DNA from: Thermoplasmata archaeon
GTDB taxonomy: Archaea; Thermoplasmatota; E2; DHVEG-1
DNA length: 6,684 nt
Assembly (NCBI GenBank): GCA_003649715.1
Contig: QMSS01000076.1
Span: forward strand, 1 to 6,684
Reading direction: 5' to 3'
Shown: piece by piece, positions 1-6,441 of the stretch
Position numbering within the stretch: the first letter of the stretch is position 1
Layout of the letters: each line of letters begins with the position of its first letter
Notes under the pieces: generated by a model
The model's input: only the letters and a program-made list of their open reading frames with translations
What the model was told of the DNA's origin: nothing
Database searches by the model: none
Translations under genes and position numbers: made by a program

Positions 1-57
1 ATCTGAATGTCTTATAATCTCAGCTAGCTCTTCTGCTCTTTTCAACAAAGAGTGCAT
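1..57 (-). CDS. Partial CDS, N-terminus of an unidentified protein
   Basis: The first 19 codons of a possible gene read leftward and run off the window edge without a stop. The peptide begins MHSLLKRAEELAEIIRHSD, a charged, probably amphipathic helix. The ATG at 57-55 directly follows an in-frame TAG, so it is the first possible start in this frame. An AGGT at 68-65 lies 7 nt upstream and could serve as a ribosome binding site. The helix loosely resembles the start of YlbF/YheA-type small helical proteins, but 19 residues are too few to assign a family, so no function is given. It lies on the same strand as the oxidoreductase gene, 211 nt beyond its stop and past a likely terminator, so it probably has its own promoter. 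It could also be a chance open stretch. Confidence 0.42.
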   Translation of the reverse strand, partial: MHSLLKRAEELAEIIRHSD

Positions 58-64
58 CTAAAAT

Positions 65-68
65 ACCT
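65..68 (-). promoter_or_regulatory. Possible ribosome binding site of the partial gene
   Basis: AGGT on the minus strand lies 7 nt before the ATG at 57-55. It is a short match to the anti-Shine-Dalgarno sequence and is weak evidence by itself, but the spacing fits. Confidence 0.3.
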
Positions 69-134
69 AAATAAAGAGATAGAAGATTAGTCTTTTGGTC
101 TTCCAATGTTTCCATCTTTTTTTTTCAACCAAAA

Positions 135-146
135 AGAGAATTCTCT
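135..146. repeat. 12-bp perfect palindrome
   Basis: AGAGAATTCTCT is a perfect palindrome in the gap between the oxidoreductase gene and the partial gene at 1-57. On the minus strand it is followed by a short T-run, so it could fold as a 4-bp stem with an AATT loop and act as a weak terminator. It could equally be a dyad protein-binding site upstream of the partial gene. The surrounding GA/CT-rich composition makes chance occurrence plausible. Confidence 0.35.
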
Positions 147-227
147 CTCTGTCTTTTTATTACACCTACCATTCTACCTTCACTGTTTTTTTTGAGTAAT
201 TTCCTCTTTTATCAGAACAATCATATT

Positions 228-247
228 ATTTCTCTAAAAAAAGAAGA
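228..247 (-). terminator. Probable T-run terminator of the oxidoreductase gene
   Basis: About 27 nt after the oxidoreductase stop, the minus strand reads CTTCTTTTTTTAG, with seven consecutive T (A-run at 236-242 on the plus strand). There is no GC-rich stem before it. This fits archaeal T-run termination better than a classical bacterial intrinsic terminator. Confidence 0.45.
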
Positions 248-268
248 GAGGAATGAGGAAATATTTAT

Positions 269-3200
269 TCATTTTTCTGCCATCATTTTATATCTGTTGT
301 ATCTGGAGATAATGTCTTCTTCAAGTTTTTTATGGAGTTTTTCTGCTTCCTCTGGGAAAGAGCGGGTTAGTGATTCATATCTTACCTCACCCATTAGGAA
401 GTCACGTAGTGTCCCATCAGGCTCTTTAGAATCCAGCTGGAATGGGTTTTTCCCTTCATCAGCTAGACGTGGGTCATATCGGTATAATGTCCAGTAGCCT
501 GATTCAACTGCTTTCTTTTCTTCATACTGGGATTTTCCCATACCTACTTTTATTCCATGATTGATACATGGTGCATAGGCTATTATAAGCGATGGTCCTG
601 GGTATGACTCAGCTTCTTTTAATGCCTTGATGAGTTGGTTTTTGTTTGCTCCCATAGCAACTGATGCTACATATACGTATCCGTAGGTCATGGCCATTAA
701 ACCAAGATCTTTCTTCTTGGTTTTTTTCCCTGATTCAGCAAATTTTACAACAGATCCCATAGGTGTAGCCTTTGAGGCTTGTCCGCCTGTGTTAGAATAA
801 ACTTCTGTATCAAGAACTAGGATGTTTATGTCCTCGCCGGATGCTAAAACATGGTCGAGACCACCATATCCTATGTCGTAGGCCCATCCGTCTCCACCAA
901 CAGCCCATATAGATATTTTTGTTAGTAGATCCCGTGATTCCCATATCTCTCTTAAAACATTGCTTTTATTTTTTTCTTCTAGCTCTTCTAACATAGATTT
1001 GATCTGGTCTCCATATTCCTTGGATTTATTGGGATCATGTCTGTTTTCTAGCCACATGGAGAATATATCTTTTAGTTCTCCAGATACAAGGTTTTTGTCA
1101 ATGGCCTGTTTTATGAGATCAGCTAGTTTAGAGCGACGTTGAGCAATTGCTAGGGCCATACCAAAGCCGTATTCAGCATTGTCTTCAAATAGGGAGTTAG
1201 CCCATGCTGGTCCATGTCCTTCTTCGTTTACACAAAATGGAATTGAGGGTGCTGATCCACCCCAGATAGAGGAGCATCCTGTTGCATTAGCGATGATCAT
1301 ACGTTCGCCGAACAATTGTGTTATAAGCTTTAGATATGGTGTTTCTCCACATCCTGCGCATGCACCTGAGAACTCTAAAAGTGGTTTGCGGAATTGTGAT
1401 CCTTTGACTGTGAATCTATCTGTTCCGCCAGTTCGAGATGGCAGTTTATCTACATATTGTTGCAGAGGAAGCTGTTTATCTTTTTGTGTTGATAATGGCC
1501 GCATTATCAGCGCCTTCTTCGGAGCTGGACATATGTCAGCGCAGTTGCCGCATCCAACGCAATCCATGGGATAGACTTGTATCCGGAAAAACAGGTCCTC
1601 CATACCTCTACCAACTGCCTTTTTGACTTCAAAACCAGGGGGTGCCTCTTCTACCTCTTTTTTTGTTACCAGTACAGGTCTTATAGCAGCATGTGGGCAT
1701 ACGAATGCGCATTGGTTACATTGTATACATTCATCCTTTTTCCACTCTGGGATGTTGATAGCTATGCCTCTTTTTTCATATTTGGTTGTTCCTGTAGGAA
1801 AGATACCACCTGGTGTAAATGCACTAACTGGTAGTTTGTCTCCCTGCTGAGCCAGCATGGGTCTCATAACCTTTTTTATAAAATCAGGTTCTTCTTTTTC
1901 TTCTTCTTTTTCTTCTATTGGTAGATCTGCCCAGGCATCTGGATACTTGATTTCTTCAACTCTTTTTAAAGCCTCATCTACAGCCCTCCAGTTCATCTCT
2001 ACTACATCTCTTCCCTTCTTACCATATGTTTTTTCTATTGCCTCTTTAAGATACTTAACTGCATCCTCTATTGGAATAACATTGGCTAATTTGAAAAACA
2101 CTGTTTGCATAACCATGTTGATACGTCCACCTAGACCGATTTCTTCAGCGATTTTGACAGCATCGATGTTATAAAACTTCAGCTTTTTACGTGCGATGAC
2201 TCGTTTCATGGAATTGGGTAAATATTTTTCCATCTCTTCCAAATTCCATGGAGAGTTTAGAACAAATGTTCCTCCTTCGCGGATCCCCTCTAAAATATCA
2301 TATTTATCTACATATGAGGGTTGATGGCAGGCGATATAGTCTGCCTTGTCAATTAGATATGTGGAATGTATTGGTTTTTCTCCAAATCGAAGATGGGACA
2401 TTGTTAGTCCACCAGATTTTTTTGAGTCATAGGCGAAATAGCCCTGAACATAGAGATTAGTGTTGTCCCCTATGATTTTGATCGCCTCCTTATTTGCTCC
2501 AACTGTGCCATCTGATCCTAGACCCCAGAATTTACATCTTATCAACCCCTCAGGAGCAGCATCAATTGGTGTTTCGTCTAATGGCAGAGAGGTAAATGTT
2601 ACATCATCGTATATGCCTACGGTGAAATGATTCTTAGGCTCGCTGAGTTTTAGATTATCTAAAACTGCTTTGGCCATAGTTGGAGTGAATTCTTTTGAAC
2701 CAAGACCATATCTACCCCCCACTACCAATATGTCCCTATCACTGTTGTGAATAACAGTTGAAACATCGAGATACAATGGTTCTCCAAAAGCAGCTGCCTC
2801 TTTTGTTCTATCCAAAACAGCTATTTTTTTAACAGTCTCAGGTAGTGTACTAAGAAAGTGTTCAGCTGAGAAGGGACGATACAGTCGTACCTTGATTAAT
2901 CCAACTTTTTCACCTTTTTTTGTGAGATATTCTACTGTTTCTTCTGCAGCCTCGCAGCCAGAACCCATCATAACCATAACCCGTTCAGCATCAGGGGCGC
3001 CTACATAGTCAAACAGGTGATAGCTTCTACCTGTAAGAGCACTGACTTTTTTCATTTCATCTTCAACTATGCTTGGAACTGCCTGATAGTACTTATTAGA
3101 TGCTTCTGTGAGCTGGAAATATATATCTGGGTTCTGGGCTGTCCCACGTAGATGTGGATGCTCTGGGTTAAGAGCGCGCTCTCTATGCCTTTTAATAGCA

Positions 3201-3805
3201 TCCCAGTCTACCAGTGATGCCATGTCCTCATAGTCTATAATCTCAATTTTTTGGATTTCATGAGATGTTCGAAATCCATCGAAAAAGTGAAGAAATGGTA
3301 TACTCGCTCTTACTGTAGAGAGATGAGCAACAAGTGCTAAATCCATAACTTCCTGTACAGATGCGGAGGCAAGCATGGCAAAGCCTGTTGCACGTGCTGC
3401 CATCACATCTTGGTGGTCACCAAATATGGAAAGAGCTTGTCCTGCGATAGCACGAGCAGAGACATGAAACACGGTAGGCATTAGCTCTCCTGCGATCTTA
3501 TACATATTGGGAATCATAAGTAGTAGACCTTGAGAGGCCGTAAATGTGGTTGCAAACGCTCCTGCGCTCAGTGCTCCATGAACGGCCCCAGCAGCACCTG
3601 CCTCAGACTGCATCTCAACAACCTTTAGAACCTGACCAAAAATATTTTTTCTACCATAAGCAGCCCATTTGTCAGCTACCTCTCCCATAGGGGAGGATGG
3701 TGTGATTGGATAGATAGCTGCTACGTCACTAAATGCATATGCTACATGAGCTGCAGCTGTGTTTCCATCAATTGTTTTCATAACCGTTTTTTTATCTTTA
3801 TTCAT
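269..3805 (-). CDS. nifJ: Pyruvate:ferredoxin/flavodoxin oxidoreductase, single-chain NifJ type
   Basis: This enzyme oxidatively decarboxylates pyruvate with CoA to acetyl-CoA and CO2, or runs in reverse, using thiamine diphosphate (TPP) and three [4Fe-4S] clusters to reduce ferredoxin or flavodoxin in the cytoplasm. The protein is 1178 aa, the usual NifJ length. In order it has: the N-terminal TPP-pyrimidine domain with YPITPSSPMGE at 32-42 (Thr35), Glu68 in QSEAGAAG and Arg118; a CoA-binding-type domain around 270-400; a gamma-like domain around 424-600; the EKR motif at 677-679; a two-cluster ferredoxin domain with Cys693/696/699/703 and Cys749/752/755/759; and the TPP-binding domain with CAGCGE at 816-821, GDGWAYDIG from about 970 and Asn1005 in SNTGGQ. 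Cys816, 819, 844 and 1080 match the proximal-cluster ligands known from the Desulfovibrio africanus enzyme, so all twelve ligands are present. The extra C-terminal domain of that enzyme is absent. ATG 3805 is chosen because of the AAAGGAG site upstream and the family-typical N-terminus; the frame stays open to a GTG at 3907. A Glu/Lys-rich linker at 631-640 is unusual. Transcription is divergent from the pyrophosphatase gene. Confidence 0.97.
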   Translation of the reverse strand: MNKDKKTVMKTIDGNTAAAHVAYAFSDVAAIYPITPSSPMGEVADKWAAYGRKNIFGQVLKVVEMQSEAGAAGAVHGALSAGAFATTFTASQGLLLMIPNMYKIAGELMPTVFHVSARAIAGQALSIFGDHQDVMAARATGFAMLASASVQEVMDLALVAHLSTVRASIPFLHFFDGFRTSHEIQKIEIIDYEDMASLVDWDAIKRHRERALNPEHPHLRGTAQNPDIYFQLTEASNKYYQAVPSIVEDEMKKVSALTGRSYHLFDYVGAPDAERVMVMMGSGCEAAEETVEYLTKKGEKVGLIKVRLYRPFSAEHFLSTLPETVKKIAVLDRTKEAAAFGEPLYLDVSTVIHNSDRDILVVGGRYGLGSKEFTPTMAKAVLDNLKLSEPKNHFTVGIYDDVTFTSLPLDETPIDAAPEGLIRCKFWGLGSDGTVGANKEAIKIIGDNTNLYVQGYFAYDSKKSGGLTMSHLRFGEKPIHSTYLIDKADYIACHQPSYVDKYDILEGIREGGTFVLNSPWNLEEMEKYLPNSMKRVIARKKLKFYNIDAVKIAEEIGLGGRINMVMQTVFFKLANVIPIEDAVKYLKEAIEKTYGKKGRDVVEMNWRAVDEALKRVEEIKYPDAWADLPIEEKEEEKEEPDFIKKVMRPMLAQQGDKLPVSAFTPGGIFPTGTTKYEKRGIAINIPEWKKDECIQCNQCAFVCPHAAIRPVLVTKKEVEEAPPGFEVKKAVGRGMEDLFFRIQVYPMDCVGCGNCADICPAPKKALIMRPLSTQKDKQLPLQQYVDKLPSRTGGTDRFTVKGSQFRKPLLEFSGACAGCGETPYLKLITQLFGERMIIANATGCSSIWGGSAPSIPFCVNEEGHGPAWANSLFEDNAEYGFGMALAIAQRRSKLADLIKQAIDKNLVSGELKDIFSMWLENRHDPNKSKEYGDQIKSMLEELEEKNKSNVLREIWESRDLLTKISIWAVGGDGWAYDIGYGGLDHVLASGEDINILVLDTEVYSNTGGQASKATPMGSVVKFAESGKKTKKKDLGLMAMTYGYVYVASVAMGANKNQLIKALKEAESYPGPSLIIAYAPCINHGIKVGMGKSQYEEKKAVESGYWTLYRYDPRLADEGKNPFQLDSKEPDGTLRDFLMGEVRYESLTRSFPEEAEKLHKKLEEDIISRYNRYKMMAEK

Positions 3806-3816
3806 GCCTAAAACAG

Positions 3817-3823
3817 CTCCTTT
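3817..3823 (-). promoter_or_regulatory. Ribosome binding site that decides the oxidoreductase start
   Basis: AAAGGAG on the minus strand ends 11 nt before ATG 3805. The next ATG in frame, eight codons on (3781), has no such site, and GTG 3907 has only a short AGGA. This is the main argument for starting the protein at 3805. Confidence 0.7.
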
Positions 3824-3852
3824 CCTTGTTTTGTCCTCTACATTAGCATTAG

Positions 3853-3862
3853 ATTTAAAAAT
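3853..3862 (-). promoter_or_regulatory. TATA-like promoter element of the oxidoreductase gene
   Basis: The minus strand reads ATTTTTAAAT here. If it is an archaeal TATA box, transcription would start about 26 nt downstream near 3830, giving a leader of about 25 nt that includes the ribosome binding site at 3817-3823. A bacterial reading is also possible, with TTGAAC upstream as -35 and TAAATC as a poor -10. The element lies inside the longer GTG-initiated reading frame, which argues against that longer form. Confidence 0.42.
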
Positions 3863-3966
3863 CATTTTTTGTTGTTCAAGAGATTGTTTCTCCAAATACA
3901 TTCCCACCTATGTCCTATTTATGTATCAGTCCTCCATCTGGTATACATATCATATAGATAAATCTT

Positions 3967-4027
3967 TGGTAACAAAAAACTTGTTTCTCAGCACTCGTCA
4001 TCATTCGGCTAGCAATTTAGGTTACCA
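3967..4027. repeat. Inverted repeat bounding a 61-nt element in the divergent promoter region
   Basis: TGGTAAC at 3967-3973 is the exact reverse complement of GTTACCA at 4021-4027, with 47 nt between them. The enclosed sequence is less AT-rich than its flanks and includes the palindrome GCTAGC at 4009-4014. It could be a pair of half-sites for a DNA-binding regulator serving both divergent genes, or the closing stem of a small structured RNA. A 7-bp match at this spacing could also be chance. Confidence 0.35.
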
Positions 4028-4098
4028 TTTTCCGATCCTGCTATAATATCTCAATCTTTGTATTTGTATAAGAGCAACATTGACGTTTTTTTCATAAT

Positions 4099-4108
4099 AA
4101 TTAAATAC
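4099..4108 (+). promoter_or_regulatory. TATA-like promoter element of the pyrophosphatase gene
   Basis: AATTAAATAC lies about 47 nt before the start codon. As an archaeal TATA box it predicts a start near 4130 and a short leader of about 20 nt. A bacterial reading also exists: TTGACG at 4080-4085 as -35, a 16-nt gap, and TAAATA at 4102-4107 as a weak -10. A second AT-rich box, TTTATATT at 4115-4122, would give a nearly leaderless transcript. Confidence 0.42.
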
Positions 4109-4151
4109 TCTCTTTTTATATTGCCATTCGAAGCGTGGTGTGTGAGTTGAA

Positions 4152-6197
4152 ATGGATACAATCTTAGTCTTTATACCCCTAGGAGGATTGGCAGCACTTC
4201 TTTTTGCCTTGTATCTCTATCTCATAGTTAGAAGACAAGATTCGGGTAACGAAAAAATGAGGGAGTTAAGTGATGCTATTCGAGAGGGTGCCATGGCTTT
4301 TCTAAAAAGTGAATATAAGGTTTTGGTAGTGTTTGTAGTGTGTGTAGCATTTTTACTGTTCGCAGTATCATTCATACCAGGTGGAAATATTGATAGGTTC
4401 CTGTCTTTGGCATTTGTTTTTGGAGCTGTTTTTTCTGCTGTTTCTGGAAACATTGGTATGCGAGTTGCAACTCTTGCAAATGCGAAGACTGCTGAAGGAG
4501 CAAAAAATAGTGTGAAAAAGGGTCTCTCTATTGCATTTTCAAGTGGTGCAGTAATGGGGATGTGTGTAGTGGGACTAGGAATTTTTGGTGTTTGGATCTT
4601 GTATATGGTGTTTAAGAGTACAAGTTTATTGTTTGGCTTTGGTTTTGGTGCATCATCAATAGCTCTTTTTGCCAGAGTAGGTGGAGGTATTTATACAAAG
4701 TCTGCTGATGTTGGTGCTGATCTAGTTGGAAAGGTAGAGAAGGGTATACCAGAGGATGATCCAAGAAATCCTGCTGTTATAGCGGATCAAGTTGGCGACA
4801 ATGTTGGCGACGTAGCAGGTATGGGTGCAGATTTATTTGAATCCTATGTAGACTCTATCATCGCTACAATGGCACTGGGTGCTATAGCTGGAGGTATTGC
4901 AGGTGACTTGTATGGAGAGAATGGTGTGATTCTACCTTTACTCATAGCAAGCATGGGCATCTTTGCATCTATAATCGGCACAGTATCTGTCTATCTTATA
5001 CGTGGAGAGAATGTATATGGTGCCCTAAGGAATTCTCTTTTTATAAGCACATTACTAACAGCCCTACTTGGCGGTGTTATAACATGGTATGCAGTTCACT
5101 CGTTAAACCCATTTTTTGCAATGCTTGCTGGACTAATAGCAGGCATAGTGATTGGTCTGAACACTGAGTATTATACTTCTGAGAAAAAGAAACCTGCGCA
5201 AATGATTGCAAAGGCTTCTAAGACAGGTCCAGCTACAACAATAATACAGGGTCTTGTAACTGGGATGATTAGTACAGTTATCCCAATTTTAGTAACAGTT
5301 ATTGCCATGCTTGTCGCTTATCATTTCGCCGAGTTTTATGGCGTTGCGATATCAGCAGTTGGAATGTTAAGTATACTAGGTGTGTCACTTGCAACTGATT
5401 GTTATGGCCCTGTGGCAGATAATGCTGCTGGGATAGCAGAAATGGCTGGGATGGGAGAGGAGGTTAGAAAAAGAGCTGAGGCTTTGGATGCAGTGGGAAA
5501 TACAACTGCTGCGATGGGGAAAGGATTTGCAATAGGCTCAGCCGCAATAACATCGCTCGCTCTCATATTTACCTACATAAAATCAGCTGAGATAATAGGT
5601 GCTCAGATGGGAAAAACCATAGAACTTAATGAGCTTCTCTCTATACAAAACCCATATCTTGTAGCGGGGGTATTCATAGGAGCTATGCTCCCATTTGTTT
5701 TTACTGCTCTAACAATGGGTGCCGTAGGTAAAGCGGCATATGCAATGGTAGAAGAAGTCAGATACCAGTTCAAAAAATTTGATCTACTACATAGTACAGA
5801 AAACAAACCAGACTATGCAAGATGTGTACGGATTAGTACAAACCGTGCTTTAAAAGAGATGATCATACCCAGTTTGATGGCAGTTGTGTCGCCAATAGCT
5901 GTCGGCATGGTATTGGGTGTTACTGGACTAGGTGGTCTTTTAATAGGATCTATATCTTCAGGTTTTTTACTGGCAATCTTTCTTGCTAATGCAGGTGGTG
6001 CATGGGATAATGCCAAAAAATATATAGAAGCAGGTCATCTAGGTGGTAAGGGAAGTGCAGCTCACAAGGCTGCGGTTATAGGAGACACAGTTGGGGATCC
6101 ATGTAAAGATACATCCGGGCCCTCTTTGAACATTTTGATAAAACTCATGTCCATCGTATCACTTGTGTTTCTGCCCCTGTTCATAGTTTTTCACTAA
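4152..6197 (+). CDS. hppA: K+-dependent membrane pyrophosphatase, Na+ and/or H+ pumping
   Basis: This integral membrane pump hydrolyses cytoplasmic pyrophosphate to phosphate and exports Na+ and/or H+. It has 681 aa, a normal length for the family, and many hydrophobic segments consistent with the family's 16-helix fold. Catalytic motifs are present in order: DVGADLVGKVE at 186-196; a run of acidic residues to Asp216; DCYGPVADNAAG from Asp416; NAGGAWDNAKKYIE at 613-626; and the C-terminal HKAAVIGDTVGDPCKDTSGP with Asp645, Asp649, Lys652 and Asp653, followed by Lys664. GNTTAAMGKG at 449-458 has Ala453 and Gly456 where K+-independent enzymes have Lys and Thr, so K+ dependence is expected. On the gate helix, Glu230 sits at the Na+-pump position, while Asp234 lies one turn later, where plant-type H+ pumps carry Glu, so the ion cannot be fixed by motif. 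ATG 4152 lies three codons after an in-frame TGA at 4143. Only a weak GGTG (4137-4140) precedes it, so initiation may be inefficient or nearly leaderless. Confidence 0.96.
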   Translation: MDTILVFIPLGGLAALLFALYLYLIVRRQDSGNEKMRELSDAIREGAMAFLKSEYKVLVVFVVCVAFLLFAVSFIPGGNIDRFLSLAFVFGAVFSAVSGNIGMRVATLANAKTAEGAKNSVKKGLSIAFSSGAVMGMCVVGLGIFGVWILYMVFKSTSLLFGFGFGASSIALFARVGGGIYTKSADVGADLVGKVEKGIPEDDPRNPAVIADQVGDNVGDVAGMGADLFESYVDSIIATMALGAIAGGIAGDLYGENGVILPLLIASMGIFASIIGTVSVYLIRGENVYGALRNSLFISTLLTALLGGVITWYAVHSLNPFFAMLAGLIAGIVIGLNTEYYTSEKKKPAQMIAKASKTGPATTIIQGLVTGMISTVIPILVTVIAMLVAYHFAEFYGVAISAVGMLSILGVSLATDCYGPVADNAAGIAEMAGMGEEVRKRAEALDAVGNTTAAMGKGFAIGSAAITSLALIFTYIKSAEIIGAQMGKTIELNELLSIQNPYLVAGVFIGAMLPFVFTALTMGAVGKAAYAMVEEVRYQFKKFDLLHSTENKPDYARCVRISTNRALKEMIIPSLMAVVSPIAVGMVLGVTGLGGLLIGSISSGFLLAIFLANAGGAWDNAKKYIEAGHLGGKGSAAHKAAVIGDTVGDPCKDTSGPSLNILIKLMSIVSLVFLPLFIVFH

Positions 6198-6223
6198 AGA
6201 AACAAATATTTCTAGTATTCCTT

Positions 6224-6244
6224 AGTATTGATATTTTCAATATT
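6224..6244 (+). repeat. AT-rich hairpin after the pyrophosphatase gene
   Basis: TATTGA at 6226-6231 and TCAATA at 6237-6242 form a stem with loop TATTT, extendable by a G-T and an A-T pair to 8 bp. It lies 27 nt after the stop codon. No T-run follows directly, so it is at best a transcript-end stabilising structure and not a classical terminator. Confidence 0.3.
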
Positions 6245-6264
6245 CAAAAACAGTGTCTCCCCAG

Positions 6265-6270
6265 TTTTTT
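6265..6270 (+). terminator. Possible T-run terminator of the pyrophosphatase gene
   Basis: Six T follow CTCCCCAG about 70 nt after the stop. There is no stem, so this only makes sense as archaeal-style T-run termination. A longer run of eight T at 6349-6356 is a second candidate. Confidence 0.3.
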
Positions 6271-6371
6271 ATCATCTCTCTATCTTATAAATTCATCTTT
6301 TTACTAAATTAACCTTAGGGTTCTTATATCTCCTTTTGAAAGAGCAGATTTTTTTTGGAAAAAAAGAAACT

Positions 6372-6380
6372 CTAAAATAC
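6372..6380 (+). promoter_or_regulatory. TATA-like promoter element of the ferredoxin gene
   Basis: CTAAAATAC resembles the elements before the other two complete genes. As an archaeal TATA box it predicts a start near 6402 and a leader of about 40 nt that includes the ribosome binding site. An alternative bacterial reading is TTGGTT at 6386-6391 with TAAATA at 6409-6414, 17 nt apart. Confidence 0.35.
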
Positions 6381-6423
6381 TATTATTGGTTAACTGGTAT
6401 CTTGTCAATAAATACAAAAATAA

Positions 6424-6430
6424 GGGAGGT
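6424..6430 (+). promoter_or_regulatory. Strong ribosome binding site of the ferredoxin gene
   Basis: GGGAGGT is a near-perfect Shine-Dalgarno sequence 11 nt before ATG 6442. It is the best in the window and suggests high translation, as expected for an abundant electron carrier. It contrasts with the weak site before the pyrophosphatase. Confidence 0.75.
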
Positions 6431-6441
6431 CTGAAAAATTT

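Larger units (their letters stand above)
3806..4151. other. Divergent intergenic region (346 bp)
   Basis: This gap separates the leftward oxidoreductase gene from the rightward pyrophosphatase gene. It holds a candidate promoter for each gene near its ends and, in the middle, the inverted repeat TGGTAAC/GTTACCA. The stretch 3930-3965 is AT-rich, with GTATAC and several TATA-like words, and has no clear assignment. No convincing small gene, tRNA or riboswitch was recognised. Confidence 0.7.
6198..6441. other. Spacer between pyrophosphatase and ferredoxin genes
   Basis: This 244-bp AT-rich gap has no open frame of interest. It contains a weak hairpin at 6224-6244, T-runs at 6265-6270 and 6349-6356, and a TATA-like element and strong ribosome binding site for the ferredoxin gene. 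Its size and content suggest the ferredoxin is transcribed separately from the pyrophosphatase. Confidence 0.65.

Noticed and set aside
192..2460. Several plus-strand open frames of 60-131 codons across the oxidoreductase gene
   Set aside because: They lie opposite a full-length, motif-complete conserved gene, have no family-like sequence, and are Ser/Phe/Leu-rich as expected of antisense reading.
3989..4006. C/D box small RNA on the minus strand (ATGATGA followed by CTGA)
   Set aside because: Only 6 nt separate the C-like and D-like boxes, too short for a guide, and no second box pair was found.
3967..4027. tRNA-like reading of the 61-nt dyad element
   Set aside because: The 7-bp closing stem mimics an acceptor stem, but the element is about 12 nt too short and lacks a recognisable T-loop and anticodon arm.
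3759..4046. Plus-strand open frame of 95 codons spanning the oxidoreductase start and the intergenic region
   Set aside because: It overlaps the conserved N-terminus antisense, has no ribosome binding site that I can see, and its sequence looks random.
4217..6016. Minus-strand open frames of 67-78 codons inside the pyrophosphatase gene
   Set aside because: The pyrophosphatase is full length with all catalytic motifs, so these are shadows.
6349..6365. T8-GG-A7 stretch as a hairpin terminator
   Set aside because: The arms are pure A/T with only two nucleotides between them, so a stable stem-loop is unlikely; at most the T-run itself matters.
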